Shown here piece by piece: positions 37,151-45,700 of a stretch of 64,000 bases of DNA; the first letter of the stretch is position 1, and every line of letters starts with the position of its first letter. Below the pieces are notes generated by a model that ran no database searches, had not been told where the DNA came from, and was given only the letters and a program-made list of their open reading frames with translations. The position numbers and the translations under genes are program-made. The DNA is from Pseudomonadota bacterium (lineage in GTDB: Bacteria > Myxococcota_A > UBA796 > UBA9615): assembly GCA_024229515.1 (NCBI GenBank), contig JAAESI010000072.1, positions 1 to 64,000 of the forward strand, written 5' to 3'.

Positions 37151-37828
37151 TCAGAGCGAGGCCGACGGATCCCAGCGGCGGGGGTAGTTGACCTCGCCCA
37201 ACTGGCGCATGCGGAAGGTGCGGGGGCCCCGCTTGGGGACCGCGGTGGTGTACCCGCGGATCTTCCGAGTGGCGTCGTCGAACTCGATGAGCAGGTAGCT
37301 GTCGCTGGGCGAATGGGCGGTGTAGTCCAGCAGGATCTGCCGGAAGCCGCGCAGGAACAGTCCCTCTTCGCCGGCCTGATCCGGGTACAGCCAGGTGGTG
37401 TAGATCATCACCTTGGTCGAGCTGCGGGAGTCCATCAGCTTGTAGAAGTCGCGGAACACCTCTTCGAGGTTCTGTCGGAACACCTGGGTGTGCGGCCGCT
37501 GGCCCTGCCGGCCCCACTCGCACTCCATCGTCAGCACGAGGCGGCGGTACGGCGAGGTGGGGAACTTGAGCCCCACGTCCAGGCCCGCGCCGCTGGGGGG
37601 CTGGCCCCGCTTGAGCTTGTCCTCGACGGTCCAGGCGACATCCCAGAGGTAGGCGGCGCTCTTGCGGCGGTCGTCGGTGGCGAAGGGCACGTAGCCCCGC
37701 CGCTGCCCCAACCGGACGAACCGCGACTTCACCGCGGCGCTCCAGTCGCTGAGTCGTTCGGCGGTGGTCAGGGAGCGTTCCCGAACCATGCTCGCGGCGA
37801 ACTCATCGAACAGCAGCTTGAGATCCAA
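37151..37828 (-). CDS. Conserved protein of unknown function, possibly PD-(D/E)xK nuclease-like
   Basis: 225 residues, soluble. The central block (LVLTMECEWGRQGQ, then VFRDFYKLMDSRS and KVMIYTT) has the E-x-E/W-G...F-x-K-L...hydrophobic-strand layout of some PD-(D/E)xK-fold proteins. I cannot confirm the catalytic residues. The TTG at 37828 is chosen as start. AGAGGAG lies 7 bases upstream and no ATG or GTG gives a full-length N-terminus. It is divergent from the PDZ gene. Confidence 0.6.
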   Translation of the reverse strand: MDLKLLFDEFAASMVRERSLTTAERLSDWSAAVKSRFVRLGQRRGYVPFATDDRRKSAAYLWDVAWTVEDKLKRGQPPSGAGLDVGLKFPTSPYRRLVLTMECEWGRQGQRPHTQVFRQNLEEVFRDFYKLMDSRSSTKVMIYTTWLYPDQAGEEGLFLRGFRQILLDYTAHSPSDSYLLIEFDDATRKIRGYTTAVPKRGPRTFRMRQLGEVNYPRRWDPSASL

Positions 37829-37870
37829 ACGTCCGCTCCTCTCCCCAGGGGCCGGCGACCCTACCACGGG

Positions 37871-37876
37871 TAGGAT
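37871..37876 (+). promoter_or_regulatory. TAGGAT -10 box, 7 bases before the PDZ-protein start
   Basis: Reads GGGTAGGATTCGTCGA then ATG at 37884. Confidence 0.45.
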
Positions 37877-37883
37877 TCGTCGA

Positions 37884-38876
37884 ATGAGGCTGATCCTTGC
37901 TGCTGCGATCGTCGTCGCCCAGGTCGCCGTTCCGGCGCTCCGTCCAGGCGAGTGGGTCGTCGAATCGGACCAGAACGGGTCGATCGCGGGCGAGGTGTTC
38001 GACCCCGTCGCCGGCGAGTCCGCAGCCGGGGTCGTGGTCCGCCTCAGCCGACCGCGGGTCGCGCAGGACCGAACGTGGCCCGAGCCCTGGGTCCCCGAGT
38101 ACGCATCGGGCAGCGAGCAGCTCGCCGCCATCACCACCGACCGGGAGGGGCGCTTCCTGTTCCGGGGCCTGCGACCGGGGCGGTACCGCGTCCGCACCGC
38201 GGGCGTCATGCGCAACACCTCCAGCGTCGACGTCATCGTCAGGGCTGACGCCCTCCAGGGGACGGCCCGGCTCGAGGTCGAGATCGGAGCCCGGGTCGGC
38301 GGCATCGTGCTCGATCACCTCGGCCAGCCGCTGGGGAACTACCCCGTCCGCGTCGTGGGGTTCGATGTCGGCGACGGCCTCAACTCGCTTCCCCCGGATG
38401 TGCGGGTGGTGCAGCGGACGGCCAACGACGGCCACTTCCACCTCGAAGCGCTGCCGACGGGCACGGTCTACCTGCAGGCGGTCTCGCGGAAGCGAGGCTA
38501 TTCGCCGGCGATGGCCGTGGCCGTGCAGTCCGGCGAGGTGGCGCACGATCTGACCCTGGTGGTGCCCGACGAAGGGGACGTGCTGACCGCGGCGCGGGAG
38601 TCCGGCGGCGGCATCGGCGTGCGCCTCGACTTCACCCCGCGCGGGCCGGTGATCAAGTCGTTGATCGGGGGCATGGCCGCCGAGGAGGCGGGGCTGCAGG
38701 TCGGGGATCTGCTGACGACGCTGGGGAGCCGGTCCACCCGCTTCATGTCCCCGCAGGAATTCGTCGATCGATGCCGCGGACCCGTCAGCTCGTCGCTGGT
38801 GGTTCACGTGGAACGGGACGGCGAGATCCGCGAGCTGACGCTCGTGCGCCGCGAGTTCCCCGCCGAGGATCGTTGA
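37884..38876 (+). CDS. Exported PDZ protein with carboxypeptidase-regulatory-like domains
   Basis: 330 residues. A signal peptide (MRLILAAAIVVAQVAVPA) is followed by two CarboxypepD-reg/Ig-like segments (IAGEVFDPVAGESAAGVVV and GGIVLDHLGQPLGNYPVRV). A C-terminal PDZ domain occupies about 240-330 (GPVIKSLIGGMAAEEAGLQVGD pattern). No protease domain is attached, so it is probably a periplasmic or surface scaffold. Its TGA overlaps the ATG of the penicillin-acylase-like gene (TGATG), implying the two work together. Confidence 0.78.
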   Translation: MRLILAAAIVVAQVAVPALRPGEWVVESDQNGSIAGEVFDPVAGESAAGVVVRLSRPRVAQDRTWPEPWVPEYASGSEQLAAITTDREGRFLFRGLRPGRYRVRTAGVMRNTSSVDVIVRADALQGTARLEVEIGARVGGIVLDHLGQPLGNYPVRVVGFDVGDGLNSLPPDVRVVQRTANDGHFHLEALPTGTVYLQAVSRKRGYSPAMAVAVQSGEVAHDLTLVVPDEGDVLTAARESGGGIGVRLDFTPRGPVIKSLIGGMAAEEAGLQVGDLLTTLGSRSTRFMSPQEFVDRCRGPVSSSLVVHVERDGEIRELTLVRREFPAEDR

Positions 38877-39613
38877 TGTCGGTCGGGAGCCGCATCCGCG
38901 CGAAGGTGCTCAACGAAGTGCGGGTGTGGGGTCTGCGCGCCCCGGCCCGCGTCGAGGTCTCCGACGGCACCGTCTCGCTGGAGTTGGAGCTGCCCGAGGA
39001 CCAGGAAGTCGCGGAGGGGTTCACCGTCGCGGCGGCTGCGATGCTGGCGATGGACCTGGAGCGACGGTGCTGGACGGGACGGCTTCACGAGGTCGCGCAG
39101 GATCTGCCGATCGAGGGCGCGGCCTTCGCCGACTTCGATCCCTACGTCCTGAAGCTGGGGTTCCGCCGGGACGCGGAACAGCACTTCAAGCGCAACCTGA
39201 CGGCCCCCGCGAAGGCCCGCCTGGAGCGGTACGCCCAGGGCGTGAACGCCTGGATCGACACCGGCCGGTGGCAGCGGGACCGGCGCTGGTCCGACCTGGG
39301 CACCCGCCCCCGCCTCTGGGGTCCGTCCGACAGCGTGCTCCTGGCCCGCAGCCCGGCAGCGGTCGACACCACCGCAACGGATCCGCTCGCCCAGCTGCTG
39401 CGAAGCGAAGCCCTACGAGCGCCCGGTGCGGCTGCCGGCGGGGTCGTGCTGGAGCCCACGGGCAAGGCCGGCGTGCCCTCGACCGTGCCCCTCGGCGGCC
39501 CCTCCGCGGCCGGCTTCGCGGCGCTCCCCGAGGACCATCCCTGGTGGATCGCCGACCTCGCTCCCGGGGACGTTCCCCTCACCCGGCTCGTCCCCCTCGA
39601 AGGCGGCGCCTGA
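38876..39613 (+). CDS. Penicillin-acylase alpha-chain-like protein lacking the catalytic beta chain
   Basis: 245 residues with a run of signatures from the N-terminal (alpha) half of penicillin/AHL acylases: GFTVAAAAMLAMDLERR...GRLHE (about 48-71), LGFRRDAE (about 94-101), YAQGVNAWI (119-127) and LWGPSDSVLLAR (about 147-157). Full acylases are about 750-850 residues and need the autoprocessed Gly-Ser start of the beta chain. No GS(N) motif is found and the protein ends soon after. There is no signal peptide. It is probably a non-catalytic derivative that binds a ligand or partner. It is coupled to the PDZ gene. Confidence 0.6.
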   Translation: MSVGSRIRAKVLNEVRVWGLRAPARVEVSDGTVSLELELPEDQEVAEGFTVAAAAMLAMDLERRCWTGRLHEVAQDLPIEGAAFADFDPYVLKLGFRRDAEQHFKRNLTAPAKARLERYAQGVNAWIDTGRWQRDRRWSDLGTRPRLWGPSDSVLLARSPAAVDTTATDPLAQLLRSEALRAPGAAAGGVVLEPTGKAGVPSTVPLGGPSAAGFAALPEDHPWWIADLAPGDVPLTRLVPLEGGA

Positions 39614-39623
39614 GCGAGCCGGC

Positions 39624-39629
39624 TACACT
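39624..39629 (+). promoter_or_regulatory. TACACT -10 box, 9 bases before the membrane-protein start
   Basis: Reads GGCTACACTTTCGCGGGC then ATG at 39639. The TACACTTTC core is identical to that before the gene at 16518. Confidence 0.45.
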
Positions 39630-39638
39630 TTCGCGGGC

Positions 39639-41621
39639 ATGACGCTTCGTCCGCAGCACGTCGGCGCATTCCTGGTGGCTGCGGCCCTGGCGATCCTCGC
39701 GCTCAACGCGATCGAGCCGGTCCGGCCGGCCCCCCACTCGGTGTCCGCGCTGGAGTTCGCGCGGGTGATCATCGGCCTCCCCGTCGTGCTGTTCGCGCCG
39801 GCCTTCTTCTTCGTGCCGGCGCTGTTCCGCAAGGACGTCAACGCCGGCGGGAAGCTCGACCTCGGCTGGGCCCTGGTGACCGCCGCGGGGGTCAACCTGC
39901 TCGTCCATGTCGTGCACTTCAACGTGCTTCGGCTCGTCGGCGCGCCCATCGAGTGGCCGGCGTTGGCGGGACTGGCGTCGATCGAGTCCGTCGCCGGGTT
40001 CCTGTTCCTGCGCGCCCGGCATGGAGACCTGGAGTTCGCCGCCGTCGACCCGGGGCTGAAACGCGCCACCCTCGCCGTCGCCGTGCTCGTCCTGGGGTTC
40101 GCGGTCTGGACCTCGCCCCACCTGCTGCGCGACGGCTCCTGGTACTTCTTCAACACCCAACTGGACGCCGACTGGGCCGAGACCCGGGACCGCACCGCGG
40201 TGGTCGCCGCGTGGGACGACGGCTCCGGGCTCCGGGACGGCGAGATCGTCGAAGGCGTGCCCCGCCGGCGCGGCGTCATCATCGAAAACCGCTCATCGGT
40301 CCCCGAGTTCGTGCCGGTCCTGATCGCAGTGCACACGCGGGTCGGCAGCACCGTGCGGCTGGCCGCCGGCGGGCACGTGATCCAGGTCGAGCAGATCGCC
40401 AACCTCGCCCCCCTGGGCACCGACGGTCCCCTCGTGGAGCGCTACTGGGAGTGGGGCACGGCGGCGGTGGCGGCGGTGCTGGAGGCGCCCGCGGGGGCGA
40501 GGCTCGAGCTGCAGCTGACGGTAGATCCGCCGGAGTACATGCCGGACATGCCCGACGGCGACGTGGCGCTGGTGGCGTGGAGCAAGATGAGCCGCCGGGA
40601 GATGACCGACGACATGAAGCGTCGCGGGCATCACCACATGCACCCCTACCAGCTGCTGAACGTGACTGAGAACATCCGCTGGGCGCACGAGGTGGCCGGG
40701 GACTACGTGCTCGCGGGCCGGGCGCCGGACGGCAGCTCGAGCCTGCACCAGCCGCCGGCGTGGACCTACCTGTACGCGCCGTCGCGCGAACTCGGCAGCG
40801 ACCAGACGGTGTCCGCGGCGGTGCTGTTCCTGGCGATCCTGTTCGGTATCCCGTTCGTGGGGCTGCTCGGCATCCGCGACGAGAGCGGGACCGTACCGTC
40901 ACCCCTGCTGGGCGTGGCGCTGGGGCTCGGGGCGCTGCAGCACGGCCGCATGATGGCCGCGGACGGCTCGCTCAACTTCCCCGACAACCTCTACGCCCTC
41001 GCCCTCGTGATCGCGGTGGTGACCCTGGTCTCAGGCCGCACCCGCATCTTCGTGCTGTGGGCCGTGCTCGCGGCGGTGCTCCGGTACCCCGGCGCGGTCG
41101 TCGTCGCGCTGGCCGGATTCACGTACCTCGCACTGGATCGCGAACGCCGGCGCAAGGCAGCGCACGCGCTCATCCGGTTCGGCTTCTTCCTCGCGTTGTT
41201 CTGCGGCGTGATGCTGATGGTCGGCATCCTCACCCGGAGCCTGGATACCTGGTTCTTCGCGCTCTACTTCGAGACGATCCCCGAGCACTTCGACAACAAC
41301 CCCGACGCGCTGCCTCTGCTGCAGCGGCCGCTGTTGTTCATGAAGCTCTGGTTCTTCTTCGGGGCCGCGATCCTGTTCGTCGCGCCGAACTTCCAGGGCC
41401 GGCTGAGCAAGGTCGCCCTCGGCACCGCGCTGCTGTACGCGCCGTTCCTGGCGTTCATCGATCACTTCAGCCACCACTACTTCCTGCCGCTCATCGGGCT
41501 GGCAGGACTGGCGACCTGTGCGTCGATCGCGCAGCAGGACGAGGAGCGGCCGTGGATGAAGTACGCGGCCGTGGCGGTGGCGCTCGCGGTGGCGGTCTAC
41601 GCAGCGGCGCAGACGCTCTGA
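39639..41621 (+). CDS. Large polytopic membrane protein, unknown
   Basis: 660 residues. Hydrophobic segments at the N-terminus (about four within residues 8-165) precede a soluble extracytoplasmic domain (about 165-385) containing a His-rich patch (KRRGHHHMHPYQ). Eight or so further segments run to the C-terminus. The topology recalls integral-membrane glycosyltransferases, but no DxD-type catalytic motif is evident, so that is only a possibility. It is convergent with the next gene and there is no gap between the two stop codons. Confidence 0.7.
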   Translation: MTLRPQHVGAFLVAAALAILALNAIEPVRPAPHSVSALEFARVIIGLPVVLFAPAFFFVPALFRKDVNAGGKLDLGWALVTAAGVNLLVHVVHFNVLRLVGAPIEWPALAGLASIESVAGFLFLRARHGDLEFAAVDPGLKRATLAVAVLVLGFAVWTSPHLLRDGSWYFFNTQLDADWAETRDRTAVVAAWDDGSGLRDGEIVEGVPRRRGVIIENRSSVPEFVPVLIAVHTRVGSTVRLAAGGHVIQVEQIANLAPLGTDGPLVERYWEWGTAAVAAVLEAPAGARLELQLTVDPPEYMPDMPDGDVALVAWSKMSRREMTDDMKRRGHHHMHPYQLLNVTENIRWAHEVAGDYVLAGRAPDGSSSLHQPPAWTYLYAPSRELGSDQTVSAAVLFLAILFGIPFVGLLGIRDESGTVPSPLLGVALGLGALQHGRMMAADGSLNFPDNLYALALVIAVVTLVSGRTRIFVLWAVLAAVLRYPGAVVVALAGFTYLALDRERRRKAAHALIRFGFFLALFCGVMLMVGILTRSLDTWFFALYFETIPEHFDNNPDALPLLQRPLLFMKLWFFFGAAILFVAPNFQGRLSKVALGTALLYAPFLAFIDHFSHHYFLPLIGLAGLATCASIAQQDEERPWMKYAAVAVALAVAVYAAAQTL

Positions 41622-42326
41622 CTAGTAGACGAGCTTGAGGCCGCCGAGCACGGACCAGCCGCCGAACTGCAGTCCGTCGGTGGTGGTGACGCCGTCGCGG
41701 ATCTGGGTGCCGACGTCGGACCAGCGGCCCTCGACGGTGATGTAGGCGTCGTTGATGCCGGTGGTCACGTCCAGGTGCTGCGACCGGGTCCGCTCCAGCG
41801 CGTCCAACAGGATGGCGGCGCCGAAGAAGCCGTTGAAGCCGAAGCGGTCGCCCGTGTACTCCTCGCCTCCGCCCGTCTCGTTCTCGCGCCAGAAGGCCAT
41901 CGCCAGGCCGATGCCGCCGTAGGGAACCACCGGCTGCTCGAAGAAGATGTCGAGGCCGACGAGCAGATCCACGGTCACCGGAAGCACCGTCATCATCATC
42001 GTGCTGCCGGTGGAGTCGCCGCCGTCATCCACGAACACCTGCGTGCCCGTGAACTGCTGGAAGCCGACGCCCGCGTTGATCTCGACGTGCATGTACTTGC
42101 TCCACGGCACGAACCCGAAGTTCACCTTGCTCAGGAAGCGCGCCTTGGTGCCGTAGGTCGGCTCCAACTGCGAGTCGCTGAACCAGACGGCGCCGAAGCT
42201 CAGGCCGCTGGTGAACCACTTGGGGGTCTCTTCGTAGCCCTTGTCGCTGACCTGGGCGGACGCGGACGCGGGCACCGCGAGGGCGGCGACGAGGAGGAGG
42301 GCGGGGAGGGTGCGCAGAAGGCTCAT
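41622..42326 (-). CDS. Outer-membrane beta-barrel protein
   Basis: 234 residues. A signal peptide (MSLLRTLPALLLVAALAVPASASAQ) is followed by alternating amphipathic strands with many Gly and aromatics (SGLSFGAVWFSDSQL, VGFQQFTGTQVF, YGGIGLAMAFW). It ends in LGGLKLVY with a C-terminal aromatic, the typical barrel end signal. It is probably an outer-membrane porin-like or structural protein. Its start overlaps the stop of the anchored protein gene upstream by 4 bases, so they form an operon. Confidence 0.75.
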   Translation of the reverse strand: MSLLRTLPALLLVAALAVPASASAQVSDKGYEETPKWFTSGLSFGAVWFSDSQLEPTYGTKARFLSKVNFGFVPWSKYMHVEINAGVGFQQFTGTQVFVDDGGDSTGSTMMMTVLPVTVDLLVGLDIFFEQPVVPYGGIGLAMAFWRENETGGGEEYTGDRFGFNGFFGAAILLDALERTRSQHLDVTTGINDAYITVEGRWSDVGTQIRDGVTTTDGLQFGGWSVLGGLKLVY

Positions 42327-44275
42327 CGTTCGTTCCGTCGTCGGGCGAACCCGAAAAGCAGGAGCAGCAAGGCACCCAGGGAGGCGCTCGAAGCGGAGGT
42401 GATGGAGGAGCTGCAGGAGCAGCCGCCGGTGTCTCCGGCGAGCACGGCGGCGCCGCCCCGTCGTGAGGGTACGGCCGAGCGGGTGCTGGTGCGGGGACCC
42501 TCGACCTCTTCGGCCGACCGCGCCGCGATGGCGAAGTAGTACCGCGTGCCGTTGGTCAGCTGGTCGACCGTCAAGGAGACCGAGTCCGTGTCGTCGTCGT
42601 CGTCGTCGTCGGTGGAGCTGTCGTCGTCGTCACCGGTGCTTCCGCCCGGCACCTCGAGGTGCTCGGAGCAGATGGTGTTGTCGTTGTTGCAGGTCGTGGG
42701 GACCGCGTCCTCGTCGAAGTCCTCGGTGTCGAAGTAGACGACGTACACATCGGCGGTGCCGTCGTGATCCCAGGACAGGGCGACCTGCCCGTCATCGGCC
42801 GTCAGGGTGAAGCCCGAGGGCGCCGACAGACCGGCGCTGGAGTAGCTGAACGAAGCGCGCCCGTCGTCGCCGTCGGAGTCGGCGCAGAAGATGAACACCG
42901 TGTGGTCGCCCGAGGGGAGCTCGGCGCCGGACAGCTCGACCGTGATGGACTCGCCATCGGTGGCGGTGCCGACCGCCGATTCGATCTCCGTGCCCCCGCC
43001 CGCGATGGTGGCGTCGACCTCAAAGCGGTAGTCGCAGACCTCGGACGCCTGGCCCCCGAAGTCCACGCTGAAGGTGACGCTGATCGTCTCGTCGACCTCG
43101 TCGATCTCGGTGGGGTCGACCGTGTCGATGCGCACGAACGGGCCGGCGCCCAGGATCGCCAGTTGGTGGTTGCCCGCCTGGGGCACGTAGACGAAGCCGT
43201 CGTCGCCGGAGGAGGCGGCGAGGGAGGTGGCGTCGCTGCTCAGGTCGAAGCGCTCCAGGAGCGACGCGCTGAGGTTGCAGACCGTCACCTGGTTGCCCCC
43301 GGCGACGTGCACGTAGCCCTCGTCCTCGACCTCGACGTAGGCGATGCCGACCCCGGGGGTGCCAGGCTCCGTGATGAACAGCTCCAGGGTCCAGTTCTCG
43401 GGAAGGTCGCCCCGCTCTTCGTCGGTGGCGCTGTCGTCGTCGTCCCCGGACGAGTCGTCGTCGTCGCCGGCGGAGTCGTCGTCGTCGCCGGCGGAGTCGT
43501 CGTCGTCGCCGGCGCCGGCGCTGCCGTAGCGCTCCAGCTCCCAGATCTGGCTGTTCTCGAAGATGATCCAGGCGGTGTCCACACCGTCCGTGGCGAGGTC
43601 GATCGCGTCGGAGTCGGGCAGCTCCAGAGCGAGCAACTCCAACGTCGGCGATTCCATCGACGTGACGTCCACGACCGCGATGGCGGCCGTGCCGATCACC
43701 AGGAGCAGGCTGCTGTCGAGCTGCTCTACGCGGACCGGGGTGAAGCCCAGCTCGACCGGCCAGCCGGTGCCGTCGACGGACGCGTCCTCGCCGCTGAAGT
43801 CGACCCGCCGCAGCGAGCCGTCCGCGCTGTCGGCGCCGTAGAGCAGGAGCGTGGTCGCGTCCCACGCCAGATCCACCAGCGCGCCGCCGTCGAGCCCGAG
43901 GCCGATCGCCTCGTCGGTTCCGGCCGCGGGAATGCCGGCGACGTCGAAGCGCACGACGTCCACCTGGGAGCCGCCCACGAACACCACCGGGTCGCCGTCC
44001 AGTGTGCCGCCCTCGATGGCGGCAGCGGACTCACCGTCCAGGCCCAAGGTGAACGGGCCGGAGGCGAAGTCCGCGGTGTCGATCCACGAGACCGTGACGG
44101 TGTCCGTGCCCAGCAACGTCGCGACGATCCGGTCGTCGGGCGTGACCGCGGTCGCGTGGGGCGAATCGCCGATGGCGATCTCCTCCGCCGCGAACTGGGG
44201 GAGCCCGGCGATCAGCCAGCTCAGAGGCAGCAAGAGGGCGAGGACGAGGGTCCCGACAAAGAGGCGCGTGCGCAT
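42323..44275 (-). CDS. Exported anchored protein with two Asp linkers, FnIII domain and MYXO-CTERM-like tail
   Basis: 650 residues. An N-terminal hydrophobic signal and a beta-propeller-like region (to about 255) precede a GDDDDSA-type linker (about 257-285). A second beta region follows. A fibronectin-III-like domain comes next (SAPSGFTLTADDGQVALSW, then TRYYFAIAARS). The FnIII domain is interrupted by another Asp tract (GDDDDSSTDDDDDDD). The C-terminus has GGCSCSSS, a hydrophobic run and ARRRNER. The start at 44275 has GGGAG upstream and a TACCCT box 29 bases before it. It is probably surface-attached. Two TGACA-N3-TGTCA palindromes lie upstream. Confidence 0.8.
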   Translation of the reverse strand: MRTRLFVGTLVLALLLPLSWLIAGLPQFAAEEIAIGDSPHATAVTPDDRIVATLLGTDTVTVSWIDTADFASGPFTLGLDGESAAAIEGGTLDGDPVVFVGGSQVDVVRFDVAGIPAAGTDEAIGLGLDGGALVDLAWDATTLLLYGADSADGSLRRVDFSGEDASVDGTGWPVELGFTPVRVEQLDSSLLLVIGTAAIAVVDVTSMESPTLELLALELPDSDAIDLATDGVDTAWIIFENSQIWELERYGSAGAGDDDDSAGDDDDSAGDDDDSSGDDDDSATDEERGDLPENWTLELFITEPGTPGVGIAYVEVEDEGYVHVAGGNQVTVCNLSASLLERFDLSSDATSLAASSGDDGFVYVPQAGNHQLAILGAGPFVRIDTVDPTEIDEVDETISVTFSVDFGGQASEVCDYRFEVDATIAGGGTEIESAVGTATDGESITVELSGAELPSGDHTVFIFCADSDGDDGRASFSYSSAGLSAPSGFTLTADDGQVALSWDHDGTADVYVVYFDTEDFDEDAVPTTCNNDNTICSEHLEVPGGSTGDDDDSSTDDDDDDDTDSVSLTVDQLTNGTRYYFAIAARSAEEVEGPRTSTRSAVPSRRGGAAVLAGDTGGCSCSSSITSASSASLGALLLLLFGFARRRNER

Positions 44276-44296
44276 GGTGCTCCCGAAACAGCAAGA

Positions 44297-44310
44297 ACCC
44301 TGCCAGGGTA
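44297..44310 (-). promoter_or_regulatory. TACCCT -10 box within an ACCCTG/CAGGGT palindrome
   Basis: ACCCTG-C-CAGGGT (44297-44309) overlaps the minus-strand TACCCT box (44305-44310), 29 bases before the start at 44275. This is a plausible operator at the promoter. Confidence 0.35.
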
Positions 44311-44362
44311 CCGGCTGCGGCGCCGTACGCCGAATCGCCCCCGGGGCGCACCGCCAACAGGC

Positions 44363-44375
44363 TGACACTTTGTCA
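44363..44375. promoter_or_regulatory. Palindrome TGACA-CTT-TGTCA (site 1)
   Basis: A perfect 5-bp inverted repeat with a 3-base spacer, about 88 bases upstream of the leftward start at 44275. It pairs with an identical-arm site 40 bases away. Confidence 0.5.
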
Positions 44376-44402
44376 ACCGCCGCCGAGCCGCTGAACGGGG
44401 GA

Positions 44403-44415
44403 TGACAATCTGTCA
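44403..44415. promoter_or_regulatory. Palindrome TGACA-ATC-TGTCA (site 2)
   Basis: The same arms and spacing as site 1, with centres 40 bases apart (about four helical turns). This suggests a cooperative regulator or a bacterial-enhancer-type arrangement. Confidence 0.5.
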
Positions 44416-44432
44416 GCCCCAAAATCAAGCAC

Positions 44433-44464
44433 GGCCGGCAGCTCCCGAATTGGAACTGCCGGCC
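44433..44464 (-). terminator. Stem-loop downstream of the DHH-like gene
   Basis: A 9-bp perfect stem GGCCGGCAG/CTGCCGGCC, with a partly paired inner segment around CGAATT. On the minus strand it is followed by GTGCTTGATTTTGG, a weak T-rich stretch. It is a possible intrinsic terminator for the gene ending at 44698. Confidence 0.4.
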
Positions 44465-44697
44465 GGCTGGCCCGAATCAGTCGAAGGATGAACAAGCCGC
44501 CCTTCGATGAGAAAAATCTACGAGGAGTCGATCGTCCCCGCAATGTTCAAAACGGTGCACTGCGGCGCAGTTCGGGACACCCTTGGAATGTCAGGGGTTT
44601 GCGGCGGAGTTTCGTTTCAAATTCTTGTTCGACGCCTGCAAACGCTGCACGGATCCCCCCCGGGGGGCTCGGCATGCACGCAACTGCCTTTAATCGT

Positions 44698-45693
44698 TCA
44701 GGTCTGAGACAGCACCGGCCAGAGCGCCGAGGCGAACTTCTCCACCCGCTCGGCCGGGATCGCCCCGGCTCCCCGCAACCCCGTGAACGCGAAGTCCGAC
44801 GAGAACTCCGCGACGACGTGGAGGATCGGAAGCCACAGCTCCTCCAGCGGCGGAGGGAGCACGATCCAGACCTTCGTGAAGCCCCGTTCGACCTTCTCGA
44901 TCAAGGCTGCGGGAGCCTGCCGGGCGTAGGCGCGACCGGCGACCGCCTTGCCGTGCGTGCCCCGTCGGATCTGACCCGAGGGGACGATCCACAGAGCCGG
45001 CCCGTGCCGTCCTCCACGCACCGGATCGTGGTCGACCAGCACCGCGCGACCGCGCCGGATCAGCGCCTCCCCCTCACGCGCGTACTTCTTGACCATGTCC
45101 AGCGTCGCCCACTGGCCGGGCGGGGTGTCCGCGAGCGTGCGGACGAACTCGGCGCCGAGGTTCTCGTGGTTTCGGATCTGCACCGACGCGGCGTGGAGCA
45201 GGTTCACCAGGGTCAGCTCGAAGTCGGTCGGCCGCGCCCCCGGGTAGTGGCCGAGGATGAAGCCGAGCCGCTCGTAGGCGCGATCGTCGTCGCTCCACCG
45301 ACCGCTGACGTGGCCCTGGACCATGGGGATGAGCGAGGCCCCCGGCAGGCTCTCGAACTGCACCCCCGGCACCTCCGCGGCCGCCGCCGTGAGCCGGCCC
45401 GACGTCGCCGTCAGCCAGTGCAGCGGGCGGTGCGTGACGTGCGCTTCGAGGGCGGGGGGGAGCAGGGGGTGGCCGGTGCCGGAGTAGCCGAGGCACCAGA
45501 TCTCACGAGCCGCTTCGGACAGCGGACGCTCCAACAGGATGGGGAGGCGGTGCTCCCGCGCGAGCATGACCCAGGTGGGGTACCGCGACTTGCTCACGAG
45601 CAACGCCGCCGCCGTCAGCGAGTCGGCGTTGCCGGGGATGAAGACGTGCGTCGCCCCTACCGCGGGGTGGTCGATGTCGATCGGCTTCGCCAC
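44698..45693 (-). CDS. DHH-phosphoesterase-like protein lacking catalytic residues
   Basis: 331 residues, cytoplasmic. The N-terminal THVFIPGNADSLTAAALLVSK aligns in layout with the H-x-D-x-D-G/S-x-x-S-A motif of DHH proteins. The C-terminal FAFTGLRGAGAI region recalls a DHHA1 domain. The acidic metal ligands and the DHH triad itself are absent. It is therefore probably a pseudoenzyme or a distant relative, and the assignment is tentative. The GTG start at 45693 is 7 bases after TACCCT. Confidence 0.5.
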   Translation of the reverse strand: MAKPIDIDHPAVGATHVFIPGNADSLTAAALLVSKSRYPTWVMLAREHRLPILLERPLSEAAREIWCLGYSGTGHPLLPPALEAHVTHRPLHWLTATSGRLTAAAAEVPGVQFESLPGASLIPMVQGHVSGRWSDDDRAYERLGFILGHYPGARPTDFELTLVNLLHAASVQIRNHENLGAEFVRTLADTPPGQWATLDMVKKYAREGEALIRRGRAVLVDHDPVRGGRHGPALWIVPSGQIRRGTHGKAVAGRAYARQAPAALIEKVERGFTKVWIVLPPPLEELWLPILHVVAEFSSDFAFTGLRGAGAIPAERVEKFASALWPVLSQT

Positions 45694-45700
45694 GCGGCGA

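Larger units (their letters stand above)
44276..44697. other. 422-base intergenic region with palindromes and a hairpin
   Basis: No convincing gene. A 66-codon open frame at 44507-44707 has no family resemblance or translation signal. The region holds the promoter of the leftward gene at 44275, two spaced palindromes, one stem-loop, and a CCCCCCCGGGGGG palindrome near 44655-44667. Confidence 0.6.

Noticed and set aside
44654-44668. CCCCCCCGGGGGG palindrome as a terminator
   Set aside because: No loop and no following T-tract on either strand; the stem-loop at 44433-44464 is a better candidate.
44507-44707. Small 66-codon frame in the 422-base gap
   Set aside because: No ribosome-binding site, no homology-like features, and mixed composition; the region is better explained as regulatory.
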